40,000 bases of DNA from Candidatus Manganitrophaceae bacterium. GTDB lineage: Bacteria > Nitrospirota > Nitrospiria > SBBL01 > JAADHI01. This document shows positions 8,833 through 18,227 of the stretch, in pieces; position 1 is the stretch's first letter; every line of letters starts with the position of its first letter. The notes under the pieces are model-generated. The model saw only the letters and a list, made by a program, of their open reading frames with translations, did not search any database and had not been told where the DNA came from. Both the position numbers and the translations under genes were made by a program. The stretch is taken from the NCBI GenBank assembly GCA_012960925.1, contig DUAG01000030.1, positions 1-40,000 on the forward strand, given 5' to 3'.

Positions 8833-9534
8833 TTATTCTGGTGGTCTGCGCGGCGATTTCTCCCTGGACTCTTTTTCAGCAAGCCCCGACTGTGAAGTCC
8901 TCTTTTTGAGTTCATCTTCGATCCGTTTCATCGGGATACCGTAGTAACCGAGAGTGACAAGAAGGTGGTAGAGGAGATCGGCCGTTTCATGAACGATCTC
9001 TTTTTCCCGTCCGTTTTTTGCGCTGATGATGAACTCTCCTGACTCTTCTGCAACCTTTTTCAGAATCAGATCCAGCCCCCCCTCAAACAGACTGCTTGTG
9101 TAAGATTCCGGAGAAGGATACGCTTTCCTTTGAAGGATGGTCTGAGAAAGAGCCTCCAGTACCTGCACTGTAATAAGAGGCGCCTCCTCCCCTTCGCAGA
9201 CATTCGCCTCCCAAAACTTCTCAAAGAAACAGGAGCGTTTTCCCGTATGACACGCGGCTTCCACCTGTTCGACCTCGACCAGCAGGGTATCCTGGTCACA
9301 ATCGACAAAGATGGTCTTTATTTTCTGAATATGTCCAGAGGTCTCCCCCTTGTGCCAGAGCTGCTTTCGGGAGCGGCTCCAGAAATGGGTCTCTCCAGTC
9401 TCAAGGCTCAACTGGAGGGATTCCGCATTCATATAGGCCACCATGAGGACATCTTTATTATGGACATCCTGGATGACTGCCGGAATCAGCCCATCGGAAA
9501 ACTTTATCCGATCAATGTCAATTAATGCCTTCAT
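8833..9534 (-). CDS. hisIE: Bifunctional phosphoribosyl-AMP cyclohydrolase / phosphoribosyl-ATP pyrophosphatase
   Basis: The 233-residue product fuses HisI (about residues 1-120: [37 protein letters not shown], with metal-binding residues in place) to HisE (about 125-215: [38 protein letters not shown]). It catalyses steps two and three of histidine synthesis. The fusion is common in Bacteria. It follows hisF by 23 bases, and the C-terminal tail after HisE is charged and probably disordered. Confidence 0.96.
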   Translation of the reverse strand: MKALIDIDRIKFSDGLIPAVIQDVHNKDVLMVAYMNAESLQLSLETGETHFWSRSRKQLWHKGETSGHIQKIKTIFVDCDQDTLLVEVEQVEAACHTGKRSCFFEKFWEANVCEGEEAPLITVQVLEALSQTILQRKAYPSPESYTSSLFEGGLDLILKKVAEESGEFIISAKNGREKEIVHETADLLYHLLVTLGYYGIPMKRIEDELKKRTSQSGLAEKESREKSPRRPPE

Positions 9535-9557
9535 CTCATTTCCTCACCGGTAACCGC

Positions 9558-10355
9558 TCAGGTCAGTCGAATCGGGATACCCCTCTTTGAGAGGTAGGCC
9601 TTTGTTTCTGCGATTGTAAAGGTTTGATAATGAAAGATTGACGCGGCCAGAACCGCATCGGCCTTCCCCTCGACAATCCCGTCATAGAGATGCTCCAAAG
9701 TTCCCACACCTCCAGAAGCGATGACCGGAATATGCACCTTTTGTGAGACCGCCCGAGTCAATTCAAGATCATAGCCCTGCGTCGTCCCGTCACGATCCAT
9801 ACTTGTCAGAAGAATCTCCCCCGCGCCGAGGGATGCAACCTGCTCCGCCCAAACCACCGCATCCAAGCCAACCGCCTTTCTCCCCCCATGGGTAAAAACC
9901 TCCCAAGAAGAACCAGGCTCTTTCTCCTGCCTCCCGCCCCCTGCCTCCCGCACCCTTCTCTTCGCATCTATCGCAACCACAATGGTCGAACTTCCAAACT
10001 GCCGGGCGGCCTCCTGAACGAATTCCGGATGTTCTACAGCAGCCGTGTTGATCGCGACCTTGTCCGCCCCCGCCTTCAAAAGCCTTCGGACGTCTTCGAC
10101 GCATCGAACGCCCCCTCCCACCGTCAAGGGCATTGAAACCTCATCGGCCGTCCGCTGGACAATGTCGAGCAGGGTATCGCGCCCATCGGATGAAGCGGTG
10201 ATGTCGAGAAAACAGAGCTCATCGGCCCCCTGCGCTTCATAAATTCGGGCCACTTCAACCGGATCTCCGGCATCTCTCAAACCGACAAATCCAACCCCCT
10301 TCACGACGCGGCCCCCCTTGACATCAAGGCAGGGAATAATGCGCTTCGCCAGCAT
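9558..10355 (-). CDS. hisF: Imidazole glycerol phosphate synthase, cyclase subunit
   Basis: The 265-residue TIM barrel contains the catalytic aspartates of HisF ([15 protein letters not shown] near residue 11 and VVAIDAKR near residue 130), plus phosphate-binding loops ([23 protein letters not shown]). With HisH it makes IGP and AICAR from PRFAR and ammonia. It overlaps the hisA stop by one base. A glycine/arginine-rich insert of about a dozen residues ([16 protein letters not shown]) follows DAKR and is encoded by a short tandem DNA duplication; the barrel core is otherwise normal. Confidence 0.97.
   Translation of the reverse strand: MLAKRIIPCLDVKGGRVVKGVGFVGLRDAGDPVEVARIYEAQGADELCFLDITASSDGRDTLLDIVQRTADEVSMPLTVGGGVRCVEDVRRLLKAGADKVAINTAAVEHPEFVQEAARQFGSSTIVVAIDAKRRVREAGGGRQEKEPGSSWEVFTHGGRKAVGLDAVVWAEQVASLGAGEILLTSMDRDGTTQGYDLELTRAVSQKVHIPVIASGGVGTLEHLYDGIVEGKADAVLAASIFHYQTFTIAETKAYLSKRGIPIRLT
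9926..9951 (-). repeat. Short tandem duplication inside hisF
   Basis: The 12-base unit CCTGCCTCCCGC occurs at 9926-9937 and again at 9940-9951 (plus-strand orientation), a period of 14 bases. It encodes the Gly/Arg/Glu-rich insert after the DAKR motif of HisF. Two extra bases per period mean the two copies are read in different frames. Confidence 0.75.
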
Positions 10356-11077
10356 CAGGTTCCCTTCCGCAACAGGGCCAAGGCCTCCTGAAGCGTAAAC
10401 CTGCCGACATAGAGGGCCTTTCCGACGATCATTCCGCCGACGCCCTTTAACCTTGAAAGCGCTGCAATCTGCTCAAGCGTTGTGATGCCGCCGGAGGCAA
10501 TGAGCGGGATGTCCACCTGTTGCGCCACCTCCTGAAGCAGGTCAAGGTTTGGACCGCTCAACATTCCATCTCGCTCAATATCGGTAAGGATGATCGACGC
10601 CACGCCGGCATCCTGCATCTCAACAGCCAGATGGGTCGGCGTCTCAGAACAAAGCTCTTTCCAGCCCCGTATCGCGACCTTTCCTTCTTTGGAATCAATA
10701 CCGGCAAGGATCTTTCCGGGAAACTTCAAACAGGCTTCCCTGACCAGTGGACGATTCTGTAAAGCCGCCGTCCCCAGGATCACCGCAGCAGCCCCCATCG
10801 AGAGATACTTTTCAATCTGGGAAAGGCTCCGAATTCCGCCGCCGATCTGCACCGGAATGGTAATACTTTCGATGATGCGCCCAATCTCGGGTGCATGGAC
10901 GGCTTGGCCGGCAACCGCCCCGTCCAGGTCAACCAGGTGAAGCCGCGCTGCACCCTGGGCCTCCCAGTCCTGAGCCATTGCGACCGGATCTTCAGCATAG
11001 ACCGTCTCTGAATTCATTTCACCCTGGGTCAGACGGACACAACGTCCCCCTTTCAGGTCAATCGCAGGAATAATCAA
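10355..11077 (-). CDS. hisA: Phosphoribosylformimino-AICAR isomerase
   Basis: The 240-residue TIM barrel begins [15 protein letters not shown] with the catalytic Asp at residue 8 and has the second catalytic Asp in [10 protein letters not shown], with phosphate loops [10 protein letters not shown] and PLIASGGI. HisA opens the ribose of ProFAR to PRFAR. The start ATG overlaps the hisH stop by four bases, and the stop overlaps the hisF start, showing tight translational coupling. Confidence 0.97.
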   Translation of the reverse strand: MIIPAIDLKGGRCVRLTQGEMNSETVYAEDPVAMAQDWEAQGAARLHLVDLDGAVAGQAVHAPEIGRIIESITIPVQIGGGIRSLSQIEKYLSMGAAAVILGTAALQNRPLVREACLKFPGKILAGIDSKEGKVAIRGWKELCSETPTHLAVEMQDAGVASIILTDIERDGMLSGPNLDLLQEVAQQVDIPLIASGGITTLEQIAALSRLKGVGGMIVGKALYVGRFTLQEALALLRKGT

Positions 11078-11682
11078 TTTAATCTCGCAAAATTTGAGAG
11101 GAGCCTCATGCCGATGCCCTGGCTCTTTTCAGGGTGAAACTGACAGGCAAAGAGGCGGCCCCGCGAAACCGCGGAGGGAAATTGCGCCCCATAATCGGTC
11201 ATCGTCGCCACCCAGCCGGCCTCATCCGGAAGCCCATAGTAAGAGTGCACGAAATAAAAAAAGGACCCCTCAGGGATCCCCTCCAGAACCGGACTCTCTT
11301 TTGCCACCTGAATCTGATTCCACCCCATGTGAGGAATCTTTAATTCTGTCCCGGGAAATCGAAGCACCCTCCCCGGAATAACCCCCATGCCGGGATGCGA
11401 ACCAAACTCCGTCCCTTCTGAAAAAAGGATCTGAAGTCCAAGACAAATTCCGAGATAGGGCAAGTCCGCGTTGATGGCCTCACGAATCGGCTCCAAGAGA
11501 CCGTGTGCCTCAAGATTTCCCATGCAATCCTTAAAACCCCCGACCCCCGGAACGACCAAGTGCGTTGCCTCGGAAACGAGGTTCGGGTCCCGGCTAATCA
11601 TGGCTTTCACCCCCACACGCTCAAAACCCTTTTGAACACTTCGGAGATTTCCCATCCCGTAGTCGACAATGACCATCTTCAC
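11074..11682 (-). CDS. hisH: Imidazole glycerol phosphate synthase, glutaminase subunit
   Basis: The 202-residue class I amidotransferase shows DYGMGNLRSVQKGFERVG, the oxyanion strand PGVGGF, the nucleophile elbow YLGICLGLQIL with the catalytic Cys, and the His-Glu pair in FACQFHPEKSQGIGMRLL. It supplies ammonia to HisF. It is tied to hisB and hisA by four-base overlaps. Confidence 0.97.
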   Translation of the reverse strand: MKMVIVDYGMGNLRSVQKGFERVGVKAMISRDPNLVSEATHLVVPGVGGFKDCMGNLEAHGLLEPIREAINADLPYLGICLGLQILFSEGTEFGSHPGMGVIPGRVLRFPGTELKIPHMGWNQIQVAKESPVLEGIPEGSFFYFVHSYYGLPDEAGWVATMTDYGAQFPSAVSRGRLFACQFHPEKSQGIGMRLLSNFARLN

Positions 11683-12263
11683 AGCTTGCCCTTGGTCGAC
11701 GCAACTCCTCTGACGCGGGGATCAATTTGCGTCGCCTGATCAAGCGCCCGACCGAATCCTTTGAAGATCGCCTCCAGAATATGGTGAGGATCTTTTCCGG
11801 AAATGAGACGGATGTGGAGATTCATCCGGCTCTGATCCACCAGGGAGCGAAAGAAATGCTCAATCATCTCCACATCAAAGGCCTTGATTCGTTTGCGGGG
11901 CATTCGGACCTCATAGACAAGATAAGGACGCCCTGAGAGATCCACCGTCACCTGCGCCAGGGCCTCGTCCAGGGGGATCACCGCGTGTCCGAACCGGCGA
12001 ATACCTTCTTTCTTGCCCACGGCCTTGGAAAGAACCTCTCCCATAACAATCCCGATATCTTCCATCGTATGATGATCATCAATCTCAGTATCCCCTTCGG
12101 CTTTTACATTAAGATCGAAGAAACCATGCTTAGAGAAGGCCGAAAGCATGTGATCCATAAAAGGAAACGGGGTCTTCACCTGATAAAGGCCTGCCCCATC
12201 TAGGTTCACCTGTATAGAGATATCCGTCTCTTTTGTCCGTCTCGCAACCCTGGCCTTACGCAT
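11679..12263 (-). CDS. hisB: Imidazoleglycerol-phosphate dehydratase
   Basis: The 194-residue product has the duplicated metal-binding motifs of the family: DHMLSAFSKHGFFDL with DDHHTMEDIGI, and the second set around EHFFRSL and DPHHILEAIFKGFGRAL. It is the monofunctional enzyme, without the N-terminal HisN phosphatase domain found in enterobacteria, so histidinol-phosphatase must come from another gene. It overlaps hisD by eight bases. Confidence 0.97.
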   Translation of the reverse strand: MRKARVARRTKETDISIQVNLDGAGLYQVKTPFPFMDHMLSAFSKHGFFDLNVKAEGDTEIDDHHTMEDIGIVMGEVLSKAVGKKEGIRRFGHAVIPLDEALAQVTVDLSGRPYLVYEVRMPRKRIKAFDVEMIEHFFRSLVDQSRMNLHIRLISGKDPHHILEAIFKGFGRALDQATQIDPRVRGVASTKGKL

Positions 12264-13551
12264 TGTTATTCATCCTTATCTTCACCATGTTGGCATGGGC
12301 CTCCAGGCCTTCGACCTCGGCAATCCGGACCAGATGATGGCCGTTTTTCTCCAGAGCTCGTCGACTATACGAGATCACGCTGCTTTTTTTCACAAAATCA
12401 TCTACAGAAAGGGGTGAGAAAAAACGTGCAGTCCCCCCAGTTGGAAGCACGTGGTTCGGACCGGCGATGTAATCTCCCAGGGCCTGCGGGGTCATCTCCC
12501 CAAGAAAGACAGAACCAGCATGAACAATTTTATCAAGCCAGTCAAAGGGGGCGTCCAAAAAGAGAGAGAGGTGTTCCGGGGCAATCTCATTTGACATCCG
12601 GATCGCCTCTTCCAGATCCGGGACAATGAAGCACACCCCATGCCGGCGCAGAGAGGCCGTGGCGATTTTCTTTTTAGGAAGGACTGCAAGCTGAACCGCC
12701 ATTTCTGCCTCAACCTTTTTCACCAGCTTTTCCGAGGCGGCCAGAAAGATCACGACGGCCTCTTCGTCATGCTCCGCCTGCGATAAAAGATCCGAAGCGA
12801 CATAGGCCGGATTGGCATCCGCATCGGCAATAATCAAAAGTTCGCTCGGACCGGCAATCATGTCGATATCCACCGTTCCATAAACCAGCCGCTTCGCAGC
12901 GGCAACATATTGATTTCCCGGACCGACAATCTTGTCCACCTTCGGGATGGTCTTTGTCCCATAGGTCATCGCGCCGATCGCCTGGACCCCTCCAATGCGG
13001 TAGATTTCGTCAAGCCCAACCAGGTCGGCCGCGATAAGGAGGTAGGGATTGATCACGCCCTCAGGTGTGGGTGAGCAGATGATCAATTTCGGTACACCGG
13101 CCACAAGGGCGGGGATCGCATTCATCAGGACCGTTGAAGGATAAGAGGCCTTTCCTCCGGGGACGTAAAGACCCACCCGCTCAATCGGATGAACCCGTTG
13201 AGCCAGGTAAACCCCGCCTTCCTTAATCGACCAGCCCTTTTTTACCTGTTTTTTATGGAAACGCGTGATCCGGTCCGTGGCATACCGAAGACTTTCAACA
13301 ACCTTCGGATCAGCCTCTCGATAGGCCTGCTGAATCTCCTTGGGCTTTACGCGCATACCGGAAGGTCTCAGTTTGAGGCGGTCGAAGGTCTCGGTATATC
13401 GACACACGGCCCGGTCTCCCTGCTTTCGGACATCCGACATGATCGCCCGGACGGTCTCCTCCAGGGGACCCTCCCCCACGACAAGCCGATTCACAATCTT
13501 TTTGTAAACTGATCGGAAACGCCGATCGTCAATACGAAGGGTCTTCATCAT
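12256..13551 (-). CDS. hisD: Histidinol dehydrogenase
   Basis: The 431-residue zinc enzyme is recognised by VGLYVPGGKASYPSTVLM, IVGPGNQYVAAAKRLVYG, DLLSQAEHDEEA with the zinc ligand region, EIAPEHLSLF and AGPNHVLPTGGTARFFSPLSV. It oxidises histidinol to histidine in two NAD-dependent steps. It begins with a double ATG ten bases after the hisG stop. Length and motifs are intact. Confidence 0.97.
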   Translation of the reverse strand: MMKTLRIDDRRFRSVYKKIVNRLVVGEGPLEETVRAIMSDVRKQGDRAVCRYTETFDRLKLRPSGMRVKPKEIQQAYREADPKVVESLRYATDRITRFHKKQVKKGWSIKEGGVYLAQRVHPIERVGLYVPGGKASYPSTVLMNAIPALVAGVPKLIICSPTPEGVINPYLLIAADLVGLDEIYRIGGVQAIGAMTYGTKTIPKVDKIVGPGNQYVAAAKRLVYGTVDIDMIAGPSELLIIADADANPAYVASDLLSQAEHDEEAVVIFLAASEKLVKKVEAEMAVQLAVLPKKKIATASLRRHGVCFIVPDLEEAIRMSNEIAPEHLSLFLDAPFDWLDKIVHAGSVFLGEMTPQALGDYIAGPNHVLPTGGTARFFSPLSVDDFVKKSSVISYSRRALEKNGHHLVRIAEVEGLEAHANMVKIRMNNNA

Positions 13552-13561
13552 CCCGGCATTC

Positions 13562-14224
13562 TCATGATTTTACGGCCTTCTTGATGCTGTCAATCATGTT
13601 CTGAATCCTGGGATATTTCAATCTCAGGCTCGCTCGGTTCACGATAAGCCGCGCGCTGCATTGAACCAGTTCTTCGACCACCGTCAGATTGTGCGCCCTC
13701 AGGGTTTCACCGCTCGATGAAAGATCGACGATCTGATCGGCCAGTCCAACCAGAGGGGCCAGCTCTATAGAACCATAAAGTTTTACAATCTCAATAGGCA
13801 TTCCTTTTTCCGAAAAATAACGCTCTGTAATATTCGGATATTTTGTTGCAATGCGCAGCTTGGTCTGGTGACTTGCCTTTTCCACCTGTGCAGAGGCCAG
13901 TCCCTTTTCTTTCGGTTCAGGTTGGGCCAGCACCACCTTGCACGATCCGTAGACCAGATCGACGGGTTCATAGACATCCCGCATCTGTTCCAGCAAGAGA
14001 TCTTTTCCCGCAATCCCCATATCGGCCGCACCGTATTCAACATAAGTCGCAACATCGACGGCACGGACGAGAAGGACCCTCACCCCTTTCTTCTCAGCGT
14101 CATGGATTAACCTTCGGCTTGATTCGGTCAATCCCTTCGGCAAAATTCCCAATCCCTTCAAAAGGTGAATGGAGGGGTCAAGAAGTCTTCCCTTGGGGAG
14201 CGCGATGACCAGCATTTCTTCCAT
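13562..14224 (-). CDS. hisG: ATP phosphoribosyltransferase, short form
   Basis: The 220-residue product begins LVIALPKGRLLDPSIHLL and carries VRAVDVATYVEYGAADMGIAGKDLL and the PRPP-binding DLSSSGETLRAHNLTVVEE. This is the first, committed step of histidine synthesis. The length is that of short-form HisG, which lacks the C-terminal ACT-like regulatory domain and in other bacteria works with HisZ, a HisRS-like regulatory subunit. No hisZ is seen in this window. The start lies one base from the murA stop. Confidence 0.96.
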   Translation of the reverse strand: MEEMLVIALPKGRLLDPSIHLLKGLGILPKGLTESSRRLIHDAEKKGVRVLLVRAVDVATYVEYGAADMGIAGKDLLLEQMRDVYEPVDLVYGSCKVVLAQPEPKEKGLASAQVEKASHQTKLRIATKYPNITERYFSEKGMPIEIVKLYGSIELAPLVGLADQIVDLSSSGETLRAHNLTVVEELVQCSARLIVNRASLRLKYPRIQNMIDSIKKAVKS

Positions 14225-15481
14225 CTATCCTGATCCTTTTACACGGCGGATTGAGGCGCCCACCTTTGAAAGTTTCTCTTCAATCCGGTGATATCCCCGG
14301 TCGAGATGATAGATCCGGAGGATCTCCGTCTCACCCTGCGCCACCAGACCTGCCAAGACCAATGAGGCGCTGGCACGTAAATCCGAGGCCATCACCGGCG
14401 CCCCCGAAAGGGACTTAACCCCTCGAATCACGGCATGGTTCCCCTCCAGGCGAATCTCGGCCCCCATGCGTCGTAGTTCCGCAACATGATTAAAGCGCTG
14501 CTCAAAAATCGTTTCCGTAATTACAGATAATCCATCCGAGAGACTCATCAAGGCCATAAACTGGGCCTGCATATCGGTAGGCAGACCTGGATAGGGGAGG
14601 GTTTTAATATCGACCGCGTGGATCTCCCCGCCCTTAACGCGAAGCATTTCCCCCTCCTCTGTCACGATCGCCCCGGCTGTGCGTAATTTATCAATCACAC
14701 TCACCAGGGTCTCAGGACGGCAAAAACGAATGGCCAGGTCCCCTTTTGTGATGGCGGCCGCAATCATGAAGGTCCCCGCTTCGATCCGGTCCGGCATAAT
14801 GCGGTAGGAGGCCCCGGTCAGGGATTCAACGCCCTCTATTGTTATCCGGTCTGTTCCCGCGCCCGAAATCTTCGCCCCGCAGGCAATCAGGAAGTGGGCG
14901 AGATCAATAATCTCAGGCTCACAGGCCGAGTTTTCAAGAACCGTCGTTCCCTCCGCCAGGGTCGCGGCCATCATGATATTTTCAGTGCCCGTTACCGTTG
15001 AGATATCGAAATAAATGTTGGCGCCTTTCAACCTGGACGACTTCGCATGGATGATTCCATGCTCTATCTTCACCTCGGCCCCCATTTTTTCAAGGGCGGA
15101 CAAGTGGAGTTGTATCGGCCTCGCGCCAATCGCACATCCTCCCGGAAGAGAGACATGGGCCTCCCCGCCCCGGGCCAGGAGAGGACCGAGTACCAGGATC
15201 GCGGCACGCATTGTTTTGACCCATTGATAAGGGGCTTCGCAATTCTCAATCTTCTGAATCCGGACAGAAAGGACACCGTCCTGTTCTTCAATCTGAGCCC
15301 CCATCTTTCTCAGAAGCCTCTGAATCGTAGAGACGTCCACGACCCCGGGAACCCCTTTTAGAAGGTGCTCATCCCCCGAGAGCAGGGTCGCCGCCAATAT
15401 CGGAAGGGCAGCATTCTTGGCCCCGCTGACCTCAAGCTCTCCGATCAAAGGCTTACCGCCCTGAATGATGATTTTATCCAC
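14225..15481 (-). CDS. murA: UDP-N-acetylglucosamine 1-carboxyvinyltransferase
   Basis: The 418-residue enzyme starts IIQGGKPLIGELEVSGAKNAALPI and contains the catalytic-cysteine loop PGGCAIGARPIQLHL, GLPTDMQAQFMALM and ETIFEQRFNHVAELRRMGA. It performs the first committed step of peptidoglycan synthesis. The Cys in PGGCAIG predicts fosfomycin sensitivity of the target. It overlaps prmC by eight bases and abuts hisG, placing cell-wall and histidine genes in one transcript. Confidence 0.97.
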   Translation of the reverse strand: MDKIIIQGGKPLIGELEVSGAKNAALPILAATLLSGDEHLLKGVPGVVDVSTIQRLLRKMGAQIEEQDGVLSVRIQKIENCEAPYQWVKTMRAAILVLGPLLARGGEAHVSLPGGCAIGARPIQLHLSALEKMGAEVKIEHGIIHAKSSRLKGANIYFDISTVTGTENIMMAATLAEGTTVLENSACEPEIIDLAHFLIACGAKISGAGTDRITIEGVESLTGASYRIMPDRIEAGTFMIAAAITKGDLAIRFCRPETLVSVIDKLRTAGAIVTEEGEMLRVKGGEIHAVDIKTLPYPGLPTDMQAQFMALMSLSDGLSVITETIFEQRFNHVAELRRMGAEIRLEGNHAVIRGVKSLSGAPVMASDLRASASLVLAGLVAQGETEILRIYHLDRGYHRIEEKLSKVGASIRRVKGSG

Positions 15482-16415
15482 TTGAAACCCCTGACTCAGT
15501 TAATCCCAAGCCTGTTTTTCCAACAGGCCTCCGGGAACAGACCGCCACCCGGTCAATCCCGGCCATGTCGGAAATAAAACGCACCTGAAAGCGGTTCTCT
15601 TGTTTGACATGGTCTTCAAACCAATCGGCCTGACCCATCCCAAGCTCAAATAAAAGATGCCCTCCGGGCAACAGGAATGTGGAGGCCTCCTGAAGAATGC
15701 ACCGGTAGAAGGCCCTCCCCTTTTCCGGCGCAAAAAGAGCGGCATGCGGTTCGTAATCCCGCACCTCAGGCTGAAGCTGTGAACACTCTTCTTCTGGAAT
15801 ATAAGGTGGGTTACAAACAATCAGATCAAATTTCGCTAGAGCAGTCTCTCTTTCCCGAGATCGGGTCTCACCCTGAAAAACCTGGAAAAGATCCCCCTTC
15901 AACAGGCGGACGCGATGTGCACATTGATGACGCTCAATATTCAATCGGGCATTGCTCAGGGCGCGCGCCGAAACATCGGTCGCCGTGATTTTTGAAGACG
16001 GGAGACGCAAGGCCAGAGCCACGGCAAGCGCCCCGCTTCCGGTGCAAAGATCAAGAATACGTTTCGGAAACAGTGTGAACGTACAAACCGCTTCGACAAT
16101 GAGTTCCGTCTCTGGACGGGGAATAAACACCCCGGGCCGGACAACGAGGGATAAACCGGAAAAATCAACTCTTCCAGTAATATACTGAAGCGGTTCGTGC
16201 CCTGAGCGCCGCCGGACAAATTCACCAAAAAGGCTCTCCTGCCGCTCTGAACAACTTTTATCCGGATCGATATAGAAATCAATCCGCTTACAGGACATCA
16301 CCGAACAGAGCAGGGTTTCTGCCTCCAGGCGAGGGGAGGGAATTCCATGGGCTTTCAGATCAGCCGTCCCTCTTTGTAAGAGCCCTGATACATTCATTGT
16401 CACTGTCAGAGCCAT
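15474..16415 (-). CDS. prmC: Release factor glutamine N5-methyltransferase
   Basis: The 313-residue product has the helical N-terminal domain, the SAM-binding motif ILDLCTGSGALAVALAL and the catalytic NPPY (FDLIVCNPPYIPEEE). PrmC methylates the Gln of the GGQ motif in RF1 and RF2. Its usual partner prfA lies immediately upstream, although here a 210-base gap with a palindromic repeat separates them. The C-terminal 15-20 residues extend beyond the usual family end and overlap murA. Confidence 0.95.
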   Translation of the reverse strand: MALTVTMNVSGLLQRGTADLKAHGIPSPRLEAETLLCSVMSCKRIDFYIDPDKSCSERQESLFGEFVRRRSGHEPLQYITGRVDFSGLSLVVRPGVFIPRPETELIVEAVCTFTLFPKRILDLCTGSGALAVALALRLPSSKITATDVSARALSNARLNIERHQCAHRVRLLKGDLFQVFQGETRSRERETALAKFDLIVCNPPYIPEEECSQLQPEVRDYEPHAALFAPEKGRAFYRCILQEASTFLLPGGHLLFELGMGQADWFEDHVKQENRFQVRFISDMAGIDRVAVCSRRPVGKTGLGLTESGVSSG

Positions 16416-16455
16416 ATTCCATGTCCTAACTCTAATTCCGCGACTGCGGTATTAG

Positions 16456-16565
16456 AAACAGCCGATTCGCCTGAAATACTGCGTTATCGGCCAAACACCG
16501 TACATGAGTATGCTTCGGTCGCCCTTGTGGCCTCTGGCCTTGTCTCTCAGGCGACTTGACGGTTT
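16456..16565. repeat. Imperfect palindromic intergenic repeat, copy R1
   Basis: The ends of this segment of about 110 bases are imperfect inverted repeats: AAACAGCCGATTCGCCTGA at the left and TCAGGCGACTTGACGGTTT at the right (15 of 19 positions pair). The interior carries AATACTGCGTTATCGGCCAAA and GCCTTGTCT. The same ends and interior blocks recur at 30682-30800. It fills the prfA-prmC gap (16416-16625), where I see no gene. Confidence 0.8.
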
Positions 16566-16625
16566 ACCCCAGATCCAATCGCGGATCTTAGGCCTAAATT
16601 AACGATTGAAAGGGATCCTTGGAGA

Positions 16626-17729
16626 TTATGATGTCGCGTGCAGATCTTGCAGTTTTCTCTCCTCCGCTTGGGCGGTTAAGGCCTTGATGAAGGGATCGAT
16701 TTCCCCTTCGAGAACCTGATCAAGTTGATAGAGTGAAAGATTCACCCTGTGGTCCGTTACCCTATTCTCTTTAAAATTGTAAGTCCTTACCTTTTCACTC
16801 CGTCCTCCAGTTCCAACCTGAGACTTTCGCTCTTTCGAAGCTTGTTCCTCCTGCTTCTCGCGTTCAGCCTCCAAGAGCCGTGAACGGAGGACCCGCATGG
16901 CCTTGCCCCGGTTTTTCAATTGAGAGCGCTCATCCTGGCAAGTCACAACAAGGCCGGTCGGGATATGCGTAATGCGAACTGCGGAATAGGTCGTATTCAC
17001 ACTCTGCCCCCCGGGACCGGAAGAGCAGTAGGTATCAATTCGAAGGTCTTTCTGTTCAATGTGGATATCAACCTCCTCCGCTTCAGGAACCACGGCAACC
17101 GTAATCGTAGAGGTATGAACCCGCCCGCTCGCCTCCGTCGCAGGGACCCTTTGAACACGGTGGACACCGCTTTCAAACTTCAGTAGGCGATAGGCGCCCT
17201 TTCCGGCGACTGAAAGAATCACCTCCTTGAGGCCGCCAATTCCCGTTTCACTGGAGGTGATGATCTCGACCTTCCAACGATACTTCTCGGCATACTTGGT
17301 ATACATTCGGAGAAGGTTCGACACAAACAAGGCCGCCTCTTCCCCCCCGGTCCCCGCCCGGATTTCCAAAAAAAGATTTCGGTCATCCATAGGGTCTTTG
17401 GGCAGGAGAAGCAGTTTTAAGGCCCTTTCCATCTCGGCCCTTTTTTCCTGGGAATCGCTCCACTCCTCCTCGGCCATCGCTCGCAACTCCGCCTCGGCTT
17501 CCTTATCGTGACGCACTTCTTCAAGATCGGATATCTGGTTCAGGAGGGATTTATAGGCTTCATAAAGATGGATGATCTCCTCATATTCAGCCCGCGCTTT
17601 GGAAAACCGGGTCCGCTCCGTCGCCTGCGCCAGGATGACCGGATCCGATAGTTTTCGCGTAAGAACATCATACTCTTTTGATATCTCTTCAAGCTTCTCA
17701 AAGAGAAAATTTTCATTCGCGACAACCAT
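16626..17729 (-). CDS. prfA: Peptide chain release factor 1
   Basis: The 367-residue product contains the class I release-factor core with VQRVPATEASGRVHTSTITVAV, including the PAT tripeptide expected for UAA/UAG recognition by RF1, and the catalytic SSGPGGQSVNTTYSAVR. The N-terminus (FEKLEEISKEYDVLTRKLSDP) is typical, preceded here by about eight extra residues. RF1 terminates translation after modification by PrmC, encoded next door. Confidence 0.97.
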   Translation of the reverse strand: MVVANENFLFEKLEEISKEYDVLTRKLSDPVILAQATERTRFSKARAEYEEIIHLYEAYKSLLNQISDLEEVRHDKEAEAELRAMAEEEWSDSQEKRAEMERALKLLLLPKDPMDDRNLFLEIRAGTGGEEAALFVSNLLRMYTKYAEKYRWKVEIITSSETGIGGLKEVILSVAGKGAYRLLKFESGVHRVQRVPATEASGRVHTSTITVAVVPEAEEVDIHIEQKDLRIDTYCSSGPGGQSVNTTYSAVRITHIPTGLVVTCQDERSQLKNRGKAMRVLRSRLLEAEREKQEEQASKERKSQVGTGGRSEKVRTYNFKENRVTDHRVNLSLYQLDQVLEGEIDPFIKALTAQAEERKLQDLHATS

Positions 17730-17837
17730 CTTTTTCTCTCTTGTGTCCCATCAGAGAAGCCACTTCAGGCCGTTCTTCTCATCAAAAACTCCTGGTCAGC
17801 CTCCTCTAGCAGGACAGATTGACTTACCTTGAAGAAC

Positions 17838-17860
17838 AAAAAACCCGCCGGCAGGCAGGC
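17838..17860 (-). terminator. Probable Rho-independent terminator after rpmE
   Basis: The minus strand reads GCCTGCC, a TGCC loop and GGCGGGT (a seven-base-pair stem with two G-T pairs), followed by a run of T. It lies about 20 bases after the rpmE stop codon and before prfA. Confidence 0.65.
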
Positions 17861-17881
17861 TCAGGAAGGAACACACGAAGG

Positions 17882-18091
17882 CTACTTCTTTGCGAACTTC
17901 TGATACTTCTTTTTGAATCGTTCGACCCGCCCTTCGGTATCGACAATCTTCTGCGTCCCTGTAAAAAAGGGGTGACACGACGAACAGATGTCCAAGCGAA
18001 TCGCACTCTGCGTAGACTTTGTATTCATTACTGCACCGCAGGCACAGCTGATGCTCAATTCCTGGTACTTCGGGTGAATGTCTTTTTTCAT
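17882..18091 (-). CDS. rpmE: 50S ribosomal protein L31, zinc-binding type
   Basis: The 69-residue product begins [21 protein letters not shown] and has a second cysteine pair in [23 protein letters not shown]. The CxC and CxxC pairs mark the zinc-containing C+ form of L31. It follows rho, a conserved neighbourhood in many bacteria, and has a recognisable promoter of its own. Confidence 0.97.
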   Translation of the reverse strand: MKKDIHPKYQELSISCACGAVMNTKSTQSAIRLDICSSCHPFFTGTQKIVDTEGRVERFKKKYQKFAKK

Positions 18092-18147
18092 CAGTCGATT
18101 TTCACTTCATATAGTTAAGGGTAGCTTACAAATTCTCAAGCGGTGGG

Positions 18148-18176
18148 ATCATACATGAATTGATGTGATAATTCAA
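18148..18176 (-). promoter_or_regulatory. Probable promoter of rpmE
   Basis: On the minus strand TTGAAT (18176-18171), 17 bases, then TATGAT (18153-18148). It lies in the rho-rpmE gap with a predicted start near 18141, about 50 bases before the rpmE ATG. Confidence 0.65.
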
Positions 18177-18227
18177 GGGCTATTTCCCCGGATCCCATAG
18201 CCATGGAAAGAGGACTCCTGAGCCCGT

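Noticed and set aside
13843..14208. 121-codon plus-strand frame opposite hisG
   Set aside because: A shadow of hisG rich in Pro, Arg and Ser, without start signals.
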